Assembly: GCA_003645385.1 (NCBI GenBank)
Contig: QNEY01000053.1
Coordinates: forward strand, 1-9,054
From: Gammaproteobacteria bacterium
GTDB lineage: Bacteria; Pseudomonadota; Gammaproteobacteria; Nitrosococcales; Methylophagaceae
Direction of reading: 5' to 3'
Length of the DNA stretch: 9,054 nucleotides
The notes below the pieces were generated by a model, which did not search any database, was not told the origin of the DNA, and saw nothing but the letters and a program-made list of their open reading frames with translations. The position numbers and the translations under genes are program-made. Positions 1-6,828 of this stretch are shown here, one piece after another. Position 1 is the first letter of the stretch; each line of letters begins with the position of its first letter.

Positions 1-158
1 ACATATGGCAGCATCTTACGCTGACTTTCGCGCACTTCAGCCGGCAGGCTTAGTGTTAATGCACCAATCACCGACCCACACATGGCAATACAGTGAACTG
101 TACTGAACAGCCCCAGTAAAAAAGCCGTGATATATGAACTTGTTATCGCTTCCATCAT
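1..158 (-). CDS. TauE/SafE-type (UreH-like) integral membrane protein, N-terminal fragment
   Basis: Partial gene: only the first 52 codons are inside the window and the rest lies beyond the left edge. Translation from the ATG ending at 158 (a second ATG follows at once) gives a short polar start and then a hydrophobic helix, ITAFLLGLFSTVHCIAMCGS, followed by VIGALTLSLPAE. The HCxxMCG motif at the end of the first helix is characteristic of the 'sulfite exporter TauE/SafE' or UreH-like transmembrane family, related to DsbD-type membrane domains. Members with this motif often sit beside copper or cytochrome-oxidase assembly genes. An AAAGGTGA stretch about 13 nt upstream is a weakly placed ribosome binding site. 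The gene diverges from the TonB-dependent receptor gene. The Cys/His/Met motif suggests handling of a soft metal, but transport was not shown here, and the family name 'sulfite exporter' should not be taken as its substrate. Confidence 0.75.
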   Translation of the reverse strand, partial: MMEAITSSYITAFLLGLFSTVHCIAMCGSVIGALTLSLPAEVRESQRKMLPY

Positions 159-188
159 TTAAAATCCGAGTCACCTTTCACTAAATAT

Positions 189-206
189 TGGCACATTAAC
201 ATGCCA
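189..206. promoter_or_regulatory. 18-bp imperfect palindrome, candidate operator
   Basis: TGGCA-nn-TTAA-nn-TGCCA is a dyad with 14 of 18 positions symmetric, centred at 197/198. It lies between the divergent starts of the TauE/SafE-like gene (31 bp from its ATG) and the receptor gene (104 bp from its ATG). The position suits a dimeric regulator acting on one or both promoters. I do not recognise it as a Fur, Zur, CueR or FNR site, and the regulator is unknown. Confidence 0.4.
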
Positions 207-299
207 TAAAAAAGCAAATTTAGGTCATTTCACACACTTTATCCTCATAAAACACATTTTTATTGAATATGAACTGCTTAAAATTTACTGGTCATTTTT

Positions 300-303
300 G
301 GAG
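300..303 (+). promoter_or_regulatory. Ribosome binding site that fixes the receptor start
   Basis: GGAG lies 7 nt upstream of the ATG at 311. The reading frame is open upstream to a TTG at 263 and an ATG at 269, but those starts have no Shine-Dalgarno sequence. They would also put 14-16 polar and aromatic residues ahead of an otherwise normal signal peptide. Translation therefore most likely starts at 311. Confidence 0.8.
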
Positions 304-310
304 CGATATT

Positions 311-2377
311 ATGCACATCACTAAATTGTTGCCTCTGCCACTATTAATGTTAGGGCTCAACACACCTTTATATGCAGAGCATATTAGTTTGCCTACTATT
401 TCAGTTGAAGGTAGTGCTGGCGAGGAAACCCCTTATGCATTACCTTTACCTGCTATCACCTCACCTGACACTGGAGAGTTATTAAAACGTCTGCCTGGTG
501 CAAATATCAACCGCAACGGACCTCTTACCAGTATTGCCCAGTATCGTGGTTTATTTGGCGATCGAGTTAATGTCTTAATTGATGGCATGCGAATCAATCC
601 TGCTGGTCCAAATACTATGGATAGTCCATTAAGTTATATTCCTGCATCACGATTGGAGGAAATCTCACTTTACCGTGGTATTGCTCCTGTCAGTACTGGT
701 ATGGAAACAATAGGCGGAACTATTGTTGCAAACTCTAAAAAGCCAGCCTTTGGTGACGGTGATGAAATGGAATTTCATGGTAACGCTAATGCTGGCTATA
801 ATGAAAATGGAAATAGCTATCAATCATCAGTCCTAGCAGGAATCACTAATAAAAACCATAAATTCCATATTACAGGCAGCATCGAAAGTGGTGATGACCT
901 TGAGTTTCCTGATGGTGAGATTCTTCCAAGTGAACATGAACGTGACACTTTTGGTGCCGGCTATGCTTTCCAGAATGGTCAACAATCTGTTTCCCTGCAA
1001 GCTGAACACCATGATACTGGTGAAACAGGCACGCCAGCACTCCCTATGGATATCATCTATGCTAGAGGTGAGAACTATTCTGGACAATTTAAAAACAAAT
1101 TCACTAATGGTGGAGAATTAAGTGCAAATCTAAGCTACCAAGATGCTGATCATCGAATGGCAAATTATGTTTTGCGAACACCTCCATCTCCAATGATGCG
1201 CCGACATGCAATAACTGACGTTGAAACTCTTGGCATAGGGATGGCATATAACTTCTCAAGTTGGACGGTAGGATTTGATACCGATCAAAGTGAGCATAAT
1301 GCGGATATATTTAGTCCTGACAATACTATGTTCTACGTTGATAACTACAACGATATTGAACGAGATCGTTATGGTATTTTTGGAGAAAAAATATTTACTG
1401 TTAACGACTGGAAGATTGAAACAGGTGTACGCTACTCACGTATTGAAATGGATGCAGGTACCGTCGACAGTAGCATGTCAATGATGCCAAATATGATGGG
1501 AGCCAATGTTAGGACCCTCCGTAATAACTTTAATAATGCAGATCGTGAACAAAATGAAAACTTATTTGATATTGTCTTAAATGGTTCTTTCCCACTTTCA
1601 TCTCAACTTGATATTATCACTGGTTTAGCGAGAAAAGAACGTGCTCCTAGCTATCAAGAACGTTATCTATGGCTACCATTAGAGTCAACCGGAGGCTTAG
1701 CTGATGGCAATAACTATATCGGTGACGTCTCACTTGATCCAGAAACTGCATATCAAGCTGAGTTAGGATTGGATTGGCATACTCCAAAAGCAGCCTTCTC
1801 ACCCCGAGTGTTCTATCATCATATCGATGATTATATTCAAGGAACGCCAAGCACAAATGCTGCTGCCAATATGCTGAGCGCAATGATGGGTAACCCAGAT
1901 CCATTACAATTCACTAATGTTGATGCCAAATTGTACGGTATTGATGCAAACTGGTTAGTCGCTTTAACTAATCAATGGCAATTGGATGGGACCGTCAGTT
2001 ATGTTCGAGGAGAACGTCGTGATACCAGCGATAATCTCTACCGCATCGCCCCTCTTACTGCCCGAACAATGTTAAGTTATATCAAGACCGAGTGGTCTGT
2101 TGGTGTTGAAGCTGTCACGGTAGCATCCCAAGATGATGTGTCATCAGAGAATAGCGAATCTAAAACCAGTGGTTATGCTTTCTTTAACCTGTTAGGGAGT
2201 TATCAGGCAACACAAGGTCTTACTCTCTCTGCAGGCGTAAATAACGTGTTTGATCGTGAATACCAAGATCATTTAGGCGGTTACAATCGCATAAAAGATA
2301 ATCCTGATATTGCACAAGGTGAACGCTTGCCTGGCTTGGGTCGTAGTGCTTACGTTAGTGCTAATTTTAACTGGTAA
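311..2377 (+). CDS. TonB-dependent outer-membrane receptor, possible copper receptor
   Basis: 688 residues from the ATG at 311. It has a Sec signal peptide (1-22, ending PLYA), a TonB-box-like TISVEG (29-34), a plug domain (about 43-145, with LLKRLPGANI, the VNVLIDGMRIN segment and RGIAPVSTGMETIGGTI) and a 22-strand-type barrel to the C-terminal aromatic residue (SANFNW). Such receptors bind a ligand at the cell surface and import it into the periplasm using TonB-ExbB-ExbD energy. The plug segment GPNTMDSPLSYIP resembles the corresponding stretch of OprC/NosA copper receptors. Methionines cluster at M295-M296 (followed by His299), at M389, M391, M392, M395 and M396, and at M521, M525 and M526, in stretches likely to be extracellular loops. 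Copper is an inference from these Met clusters and the divergent HCxxMCG protein. A siderophore, vitamin B12 or another metal complex is not excluded. The gene is intact. Confidence 0.93.
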   Translation: MHITKLLPLPLLMLGLNTPLYAEHISLPTISVEGSAGEETPYALPLPAITSPDTGELLKRLPGANINRNGPLTSIAQYRGLFGDRVNVLIDGMRINPAGPNTMDSPLSYIPASRLEEISLYRGIAPVSTGMETIGGTIVANSKKPAFGDGDEMEFHGNANAGYNENGNSYQSSVLAGITNKNHKFHITGSIESGDDLEFPDGEILPSEHERDTFGAGYAFQNGQQSVSLQAEHHDTGETGTPALPMDIIYARGENYSGQFKNKFTNGGELSANLSYQDADHRMANYVLRTPPSPMMRRHAITDVETLGIGMAYNFSSWTVGFDTDQSEHNADIFSPDNTMFYVDNYNDIERDRYGIFGEKIFTVNDWKIETGVRYSRIEMDAGTVDSSMSMMPNMMGANVRTLRNNFNNADREQNENLFDIVLNGSFPLSSQLDIITGLARKERAPSYQERYLWLPLESTGGLADGNNYIGDVSLDPETAYQAELGLDWHTPKAAFSPRVFYHHIDDYIQGTPSTNAAANMLSAMMGNPDPLQFTNVDAKLYGIDANWLVALTNQWQLDGTVSYVRGERRDTSDNLYRIAPLTARTMLSYIKTEWSVGVEAVTVASQDDVSSENSESKTSGYAFFNLLGSYQATQGLTLSAGVNNVFDREYQDHLGGYNRIKDNPDIAQGERLPGLGRSAYVSANFNW

Positions 2378-2386
2378 CTATTATGG

Positions 2387-2418
2387 TCATTCCCTCGGTC
2401 AAATAGCTGAGGGAATGA
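2387..2418. terminator. Hairpin between convergent genes, candidate bidirectional terminator
   Basis: TCATTCCCTCGG (2387-2398) pairs with CTGAGGGAATGA (2407-2418), giving a 12-bp stem with one G-U pair and an 8-nt loop. It starts 9 nt after the receptor stop codon and lies 3 nt beyond the stop of the convergent gene, filling most of the 44-bp gap. Neither strand has a clean T-tract after the stem (the plus strand has only scattered Ts). It may work as a weak intrinsic terminator on both strands, or mainly as a 3'-end stabiliser. Confidence 0.6.
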
Positions 2419-2421
2419 TCT

Positions 2422-3006
2422 CTAATCTTTGAATAATTGATTTATCGCTTCTCGATCAGCTTGCAACTTAAACTCTGCCTGTCTGGCTTCATTAGCATCA
2501 GTCATATAACGAAATATAATTACATTACCCTTCTGAACCTGCTGACCTAGCGATGCAATCGCTATCGGTGTCTGAATAGGAAAATCAACAACTTCTGGCC
2601 GACGATCAGACTTCATATGTTGATAAGTCTCTTTATCCCATCCAGTCAATTTAAGAATATCAGGCTTTGTTGTTGCAACTCGACTAAACTGCCATTCTTC
2701 TGTCGCTACCTCGGCTTGGAATGTATAGTCCACTTTCTGCTCAGCCCTTGCTGGGCTACCGCATAATTTTTGATGGTCCAATTTGATTGGTTGATGCTGA
2801 TCGACCTGTAATACGATAAGTTCCGAACCAGAAAAGCTATCAGAAACTTGATCGGTGATCATAAAACTACCCCATAACTCACCATTATTCAGACGGTGAA
2901 TCATTAAAGTATCACCAGTTTTGCTCGACAAAATAACTGACTCACTTGCCTGTATTGATAAAGCTATAGCAAGCATTATCAGACCAATCGTTTTCAATAA
3001 CTTCAT
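2422..3006 (-). CDS. Secreted (periplasmic) protein of unknown function
   Basis: 194 residues; I do not recognise the family. The N-terminus MKLLKTIGLIMLAIALSIQA is a Sec signal peptide with likely cleavage after about residue 20. There is no lipobox cysteine, so a soluble periplasmic or exported protein is expected. The mature part is hydrophilic, probably mixed beta and alpha, with a single cysteine (C82, in KLCGSP), a central beta-rich half and a charged C-terminal helix (about 171-192, NEARQAEFKLQADREAINQ). No catalytic motif or transmembrane helix is visible. An AGGAGA ribosome binding site sits 6 nt before the ATG, which supports the start. It follows ppx on the same strand after 56 bp with no terminator between them, so cotranscription with ppx is likely. 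That hints at, but does not show, a phosphate-related role. Confidence 0.85.
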   Translation of the reverse strand: MKLLKTIGLIMLAIALSIQASESVILSSKTGDTLMIHRLNNGELWGSFMITDQVSDSFSGSELIVLQVDQHQPIKLDHQKLCGSPARAEQKVDYTFQAEVATEEWQFSRVATTKPDILKLTGWDKETYQHMKSDRRPEVVDFPIQTPIAIASLGQQVQKGNVIIFRYMTDANEARQAEFKLQADREAINQLFKD

Positions 3007-3062
3007 ATACTGTCTCCTAAATTATCAGACAGACATTATCCATATTGGTTCATTAGGCTTTG

Positions 3063-4571
3063 CTAATTATCTTTAATTTTCAGTTTAACCCCAATGGCTT
3101 TCAAGCAATCAGCCTCTTGAAGCAGGTCTGCTTCGGTCAATGGATGTTTTTTCAACCAATCTTGTGGCAGTTTCAATCGTAAACCCTTTTTAGTCACCTT
3201 AAGTTTTACAAAAGTATCTGTTTGCTCAGTTCGACCCCGATTGAATACCATTGCTAAACGCAATATGACCGCTAATCGTGTTGTTGATTGCTGTAATTCC
3301 TCAGGTAATTCTTTAATGTCTTGTTTTGATACTTTTCTGCGATGACGCTGAACCATAAAAGCTAAAGCATGTTGTTCTTCTCTTGAAAATCCGGGGAAAT
3401 CAGAATGCGCCACCAAGTAACCTGAATGCTTGTGATAATGCTCATGAGAAATCGCTAATCCCACTTCATGCAGCTTAGCTGCCCACTGTAAGCGATTCAA
3501 ATAGTCGTCATCATTAATTTGCCAATCTGCTGAGATTTGTTCAAATAACTGTGTTGCCATATCCATAACACGTTTAGCGTGGACATCATCAACTTCATAA
3601 CGTCTTGCCATAGCTGAAACCGTTCGATCACGTTCATCATCATGTTGTATACGGCCTAATAGATCATATAATAAACCTTCTCGTAATGCGCCATCCGACA
3701 CCGTCATCCGCTCAATTTTCAAACGATCAAATGATGCTTTTAATACTGCAACACCACCAGGCAGTACTGATGCACGCTCTTCAGACAAGCCATCTAGTTT
3801 AAAGCCATCAACATCACCTGCAGTAATCATGGCATCAATTAATTTATCTAATGACTTAGGTGTTATAACTCCATCATCAGCCCAATCATTTTCTTTCACG
3901 ATATTGGCAACGGTACGAATGGTGCCTGATGCACCAATGGCCTCAGACCAGCCCATATTGCGATAAGGTCGTTGGATTGACCGTAATCTCGTACCCGCAG
4001 CAATCAAGGCTGATTTCATTCTGGTACGCGTTATCTTGCCATCACCAAAGAATCGCTGGGAAAAGCTTACGCAACCCATTTCGAGGCTTTCACGCATCAA
4101 ACCAGTAAAACCTTCACCAATAATAAATTCGGTACTACCACCACCAATATCCATAACCAGACGGTTTGAATTGTCAAAAGCTAGTGCATGAGCAACACCA
4201 AGATATATAAGACGAGCTTCTTCTTCACCGGCAACAATTTCAATCGGATGGCCCAGAGCATGCCTGGCTTTTCGTAGGAATAACTGGCTATTTTTTGCTA
4301 CCCGTAATGTATTGGTGCCGACTATGCGTACACTACCTGTTGGCAAATCTTTGATTCGCTCACCAAATCGTTGCAAACATGCAATTGCCCGTTCTTGGGC
4401 ATCATCTGATATACGGTTGTCTTTATCCAGACCTGCGCGCAATTGCACCATTTCACGCAGCTTATCTACTACTTGAAAGTGTCCATCACGCAGACGGGCA
4501 ATAATCATGTGAAAGCTATTTGAACCTAAATCAATTGCAGCTAATACATCATATTCAGTCTGTTGCTTCAT
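3063..4571 (-). CDS. ppx: Exopolyphosphatase (Ppx/GppA family)
   Basis: 502 residues, close to the 513 of E. coli Ppx. The enzyme removes terminal phosphates from inorganic polyphosphate in the cytoplasm, and relatives (GppA) also hydrolyse pppGpp. ASKHA-fold signatures are present: phosphate-1 motif AAIDLGSNSFH (11-21), GTNTLR (85-90), the catalytic-glutamate region AGEEEARLIYLG (114-125) and phosphate-2 motif DIGGGSTEF (141-149), then GASGT (213-217) and SDGALREGLLYDLL (292-305). The C-terminal half has the HD-like helical domain (about 315-445, with KLHEVGLAISHEHYHKHS) and a terminal domain typical of long Ppx proteins rather than short GppA-only forms. The gene lies downstream of phoR on the same strand, separated by 176 bp holding a terminator, so it probably has its own promoter. 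The ribosome binding site is weak (GAG, 8 nt before the ATG). Ppx is preferred over GppA from length and context, but sequence alone cannot exclude dual activity. Confidence 0.93.
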   Translation of the reverse strand: MKQQTEYDVLAAIDLGSNSFHMIIARLRDGHFQVVDKLREMVQLRAGLDKDNRISDDAQERAIACLQRFGERIKDLPTGSVRIVGTNTLRVAKNSQLFLRKARHALGHPIEIVAGEEEARLIYLGVAHALAFDNSNRLVMDIGGGSTEFIIGEGFTGLMRESLEMGCVSFSQRFFGDGKITRTRMKSALIAAGTRLRSIQRPYRNMGWSEAIGASGTIRTVANIVKENDWADDGVITPKSLDKLIDAMITAGDVDGFKLDGLSEERASVLPGGVAVLKASFDRLKIERMTVSDGALREGLLYDLLGRIQHDDERDRTVSAMARRYEVDDVHAKRVMDMATQLFEQISADWQINDDDYLNRLQWAAKLHEVGLAISHEHYHKHSGYLVAHSDFPGFSREEQHALAFMVQRHRRKVSKQDIKELPEELQQSTTRLAVILRLAMVFNRGRTEQTDTFVKLKVTKKGLRLKLPQDWLKKHPLTEADLLQEADCLKAIGVKLKIKDN

Positions 4572-4640
4572 ACTGTCTACTCATTTCAAACAATGACATC
4601 ATTCTGCATCACATTGGCCACTGTGGACAAGGCTAACTGC
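4572..4640 (-). promoter_or_regulatory. Probable ppx promoter and leader region
   Basis: A terminator lies just upstream and ppx begins at 4571, so a promoter is expected here. The only candidate I see is TTGTCC with CAGAAT 18 nt downstream on the minus strand, a poor match to sigma70. No Pho box (tandem CTGT repeats at 11-bp spacing) is visible. The promoter assignment is by position more than by motif. Confidence 0.3.
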
Positions 4641-4680
4641 TCAAATAAAAATCCCCGCACGTGTAAAGTACAGGCTTTTT
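4641..4680 (-). terminator. Rho-independent terminator after phoR
   Basis: Read on the minus strand, CCTGTAC (4674-4668) pairs with GTGCGGG (4660-4654) as a 7-bp stem with two G-U pairs and a 7-nt loop. It is preceded by AAAAAAG and followed by GATTTTTATTTG. The two G-U pairs fold only in the minus-strand transcript; on the plus strand they become C-A mismatches, so the direction is clear. It lies about 75 nt after the phoR stop codon and upstream of ppx. Confidence 0.7.
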
Positions 4681-4747
4681 TGTTTGAAATTAGTACAGGA
4701 AATTTAATTATTGCGTTGTAAAGCGTGATCTATTGTACGAATAGGTC

Positions 4748-6028
4748 TCAAAGTTCAACAACTCTCATTAAGGGAAAGTTACAGACAAACTGTGAGCCTA
4801 CACCTAATTCACTACTAATTTTAAGATCGGCATCATGCCGTTGCAGAACGTGCTTTACAATTGCCAAGCCTAATCCTGTCCCACCGGCCTCTTGTGAACG
4901 ACCACTATCTACTCGATAAAAACGTTCCGTTAATCTTTCGAGATGATGCTCAGCAATACCCTCACCTTGATCACAAATTTTAATATGGGCACCTTCACTG
5001 TCTACGAACCAACTGACAGTGATCTTACTTCCGTCAGGAGTATATTTAACGGCATTAAACACTAAATTTGATACCGCACTTCGCAACTCATCAGCATCTG
5101 CTAGCAATCCTTGCCTAGTTGAAAGTTTAAGTTCAATTTCATGTGAGCGATACTGTTCTAATTTTTTTGCATCCTCGCTAATCGAGCTTAATAATTCCGA
5201 TATATCTGTCGGCTCATAACTCAATGCTTTCTCACCCGTTTCCAATTGTGATAACGCTAATAAATCAGTGATCATTACATGCATTCGTTCTGTCTGTTGC
5301 TGCATAACAGGCAACGCTGCACTCCATTGCTCGACAGGACTATTTTCATTAAAAGTTTCCAAATAGCCTCTTAATACAGTTAATGGTGTTCTTAATTCAT
5401 GGGACACATTAGCCACAAAATCACGCCGCATGGTTTGCAACTTCAATGTATGGGTAATATCTCGTGCGACCAATAATCGACCACTACCCATATAACGTAC
5501 AATCTTCACTTCAAGTTGCAAATCAGCCTTCAAGGGGGACGTCACATTGACAAATTGTCCCTCGGTGAGATCTAAATCAAATAACTGTTGAAATTTAGGG
5601 TCTCGAATTAAATTTTTAACTCTTACGTGATTATCTTGCGGCCAGTAAACACCTAACAATTCTTCTGCAGCAGCATTCGACCAAATAATACGCCCATCTG
5701 CAGCAAGGACAACAATCCCATCAGGTAATGCAGCCGTTGTCGCTTGAAAACGCCTTAAATAACCCGTTAACTTCTTTTTACGTGATTTATTTTGTTTGTG
5801 TACCCGCTTAATTTCCCTACAAATATCATTGATCATGCCTTCGGCTTTGGGTGGACTATATTTTTTAGGATTTTTTAGCCATCGATAGAGCTGGTTCCAA
5901 GAACGTTGTAGCCACATGGCATATGCAAACGCAGCTAAGAACATCAAAGGCAACATCTGACCAAATAGTAGACCGACAAAGCCTGCCAAGCTGACTATGA
6001 TGAGTAGGCGCCAATAATCCCAATGCAT
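4748..6028 (-). CDS. phoR: Phosphate-regulon sensor histidine kinase PhoR
   Basis: 426 residues, close to E. coli PhoR (431). Two adjacent N-terminal membrane helices (about 6-23 and 25-41) leave almost no periplasmic loop, as in PhoR, which senses phosphate through the Pst transporter and PhoU rather than directly. A basic linker (74-93) leads to a PAS domain (about 95-195, with LPDGIVVLAADGRIIWSNAA). The H-box is FVANVSHELRTPLTVLRGYL with phospho-acceptor H210. The ATPase domain has the N-box NLVFNAVKYTP (321-331), G1 box DQGEG (353-357), F-box ERFYRVD (368-374) and G2 box GGTGLGLAI (382-390). All key residues are present, so it should be active. It starts 14 bp after phoB. The Shine-Dalgarno sequence is weak, so translation may be coupled to phoB. 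It phosphorylates PhoB under phosphate limitation. No pst or phoU genes are in the window. Confidence 0.95.
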   Translation of the reverse strand: MHWDYWRLLIIVSLAGFVGLLFGQMLPLMFLAAFAYAMWLQRSWNQLYRWLKNPKKYSPPKAEGMINDICREIKRVHKQNKSRKKKLTGYLRRFQATTAALPDGIVVLAADGRIIWSNAAAEELLGVYWPQDNHVRVKNLIRDPKFQQLFDLDLTEGQFVNVTSPLKADLQLEVKIVRYMGSGRLLVARDITHTLKLQTMRRDFVANVSHELRTPLTVLRGYLETFNENSPVEQWSAALPVMQQQTERMHVMITDLLALSQLETGEKALSYEPTDISELLSSISEDAKKLEQYRSHEIELKLSTRQGLLADADELRSAVSNLVFNAVKYTPDGSKITVSWFVDSEGAHIKICDQGEGIAEHHLERLTERFYRVDSGRSQEAGGTGLGLAIVKHVLQRHDADLKISSELGVGSQFVCNFPLMRVVEL

Positions 6029-6042
6029 CTGGCTAAACCCGC

Positions 6043-6735
6043 TTAGTCTTCAGAAAAACGATAACCGACTCCACGAACCGTTTGTATAAGGTTTTCATGA
6101 CCAGTGGCTTCCAGGGCTTTTCGTAAACGACGAATATGCACATCAACTGTACGCTCTTCAATATAAACCATATCTCCCCAAACATGATCAAGTAGTTGAC
6201 CACGACTATACGCACGCTCAGTATTTTTCATAAAGAAATGCAGTAATCGAAATTCTGTTGGTCCCAGATCAACCCTCTGTCCATCAACACTAACTCGATG
6301 ACTTTTAGTGTCCAGCACTAAACCTGTCACTTCAAGGTTTTGGACTTCTTCAGCCTCAGGTGTCTGACAACGTCGTAATATTGCTTTTATTCTTGCTACT
6401 AATTCAGCTGGTGAAAAGGGTTTATTCACATAATCGTCAGCCCCAACACTCAAGCCTTTAACCATATCCTCACTCTCGCCTTTGGCTGTAAGCATAATGA
6501 CCGGAATACTAGACCACAGATCATTGGATCGTAAACGACGGATAAATTCAATACCATCTATGCCGGGCAACATCCAATCCAGCAAAATCAGATCGGGCTG
6601 ATTGTTTTTCAACCATGCCAAACCTTGTTCTGCATCACTGAATGGCTCGCAAGAAAAGCTCGAATGTCTAAGAGAGAAACACAGCATATCTCTAATCGCA
6701 GTATCATCTTCTATCACTAAAATCATCGTTGCCAT
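6043..6735 (-). CDS. phoB: Phosphate-regulon response regulator PhoB (OmpR family)
   Basis: 230 residues from the ATG at 6735, against 229 in E. coli. The receiver domain (1-120) has acidic residues E9, D10 and D11, phospho-acceptor D53 (LILLDWMLPG), T83 (VIMLTAKG) and K105 (VNKPFSPAEL). The winged-helix DNA-binding domain (about 132-228) ends RTVDVHIRRLRKAL...IQTVRGVGYRF. When phosphorylated by PhoR it binds Pho boxes and recruits RNA polymerase. An in-frame ATG at 6744 is rejected as the start because it abuts AGGA with no spacing. The ATG at 6735 leaves 9 nt and gives MATMILVIEDD, which aligns with E. coli MARRILVVEDE. phoR follows after 14 bp as one operon, with a Pho box just upstream. 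Confidence 0.96.
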   Translation of the reverse strand: MATMILVIEDDTAIRDMLCFSLRHSSFSCEPFSDAEQGLAWLKNNQPDLILLDWMLPGIDGIEFIRRLRSNDLWSSIPVIMLTAKGESEDMVKGLSVGADDYVNKPFSPAELVARIKAILRRCQTPEAEEVQNLEVTGLVLDTKSHRVSVDGQRVDLGPTEFRLLHFFMKNTERAYSRGQLLDHVWGDMVYIEERTVDVHIRRLRKALEATGHENLIQTVRGVGYRFSED

Positions 6736-6770
6736 AGTGTACATTCCTATGTCGATAAACTAACTGATTC

Positions 6771-6776
6771 ATCATA
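6771..6776 (-). promoter_or_regulatory. -10 element of the phoBR promoter
   Basis: On the minus strand, TATGAT begins 6 nt (AGTGGG) after the end of the Pho box. That is the same spacing as in the E. coli phoA promoter as I recall it, where PhoB replaces the need for a -35 element. Transcription would start around 6764, leaving a leader of about 30 nt before phoB. Confidence 0.7.
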
Positions 6777-6782
6777 CCCACT

Positions 6783-6804
6783 AATTATTACAGATTTGTA
6801 ACAG
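6783..6804 (-). promoter_or_regulatory. Pho box (PhoB operator) upstream of phoBR
   Basis: On the minus strand, two 11-bp direct repeats, CTGTTACAAAT and CTGTAATAATT, match the Pho box layout (CTGTCAT-AAA[T/G] repeated at 11 bp). They keep CTGT at each repeat start and the AAAT junction. The site lies between the recQ stop codon and phoB and is followed by a properly spaced -10. This predicts positive autoregulation of phoBR during phosphate starvation. Confidence 0.85.
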
Positions 6805-6828
6805 CTTCCCATAATATAAGTTGTGCAT

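Noticed and set aside
189..206. Possible sigma-54 promoter (TGGCAC followed by TGC)
   Set aside because: The distance between the GG and GC dinucleotides is one base too long on either strand, and sigma-54 tolerates almost no spacing change.
263..310. Longer N-terminus for the TonB receptor from TTG 263 or ATG 269
   Set aside because: These starts have no ribosome binding site, and the extension would disrupt a standard signal peptide. GGAG is properly placed for the ATG at 311.
4667..4699. Direct repeat AGTACAGG at 4667-4674 and 4692-4699
   Set aside because: It is only 8 bp, the 25-bp spacing does not fit Pho box periodicity, and one copy is already explained as part of the terminator stem.
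4725..4919. Plus-strand open frame of 64 codons
   Set aside because: It lies antisense over the 3' end of phoR, with no recognisable product or ribosome binding site. Other short open frames inside the receptor, phoR, phoB and recQ genes were rejected for the same reason.
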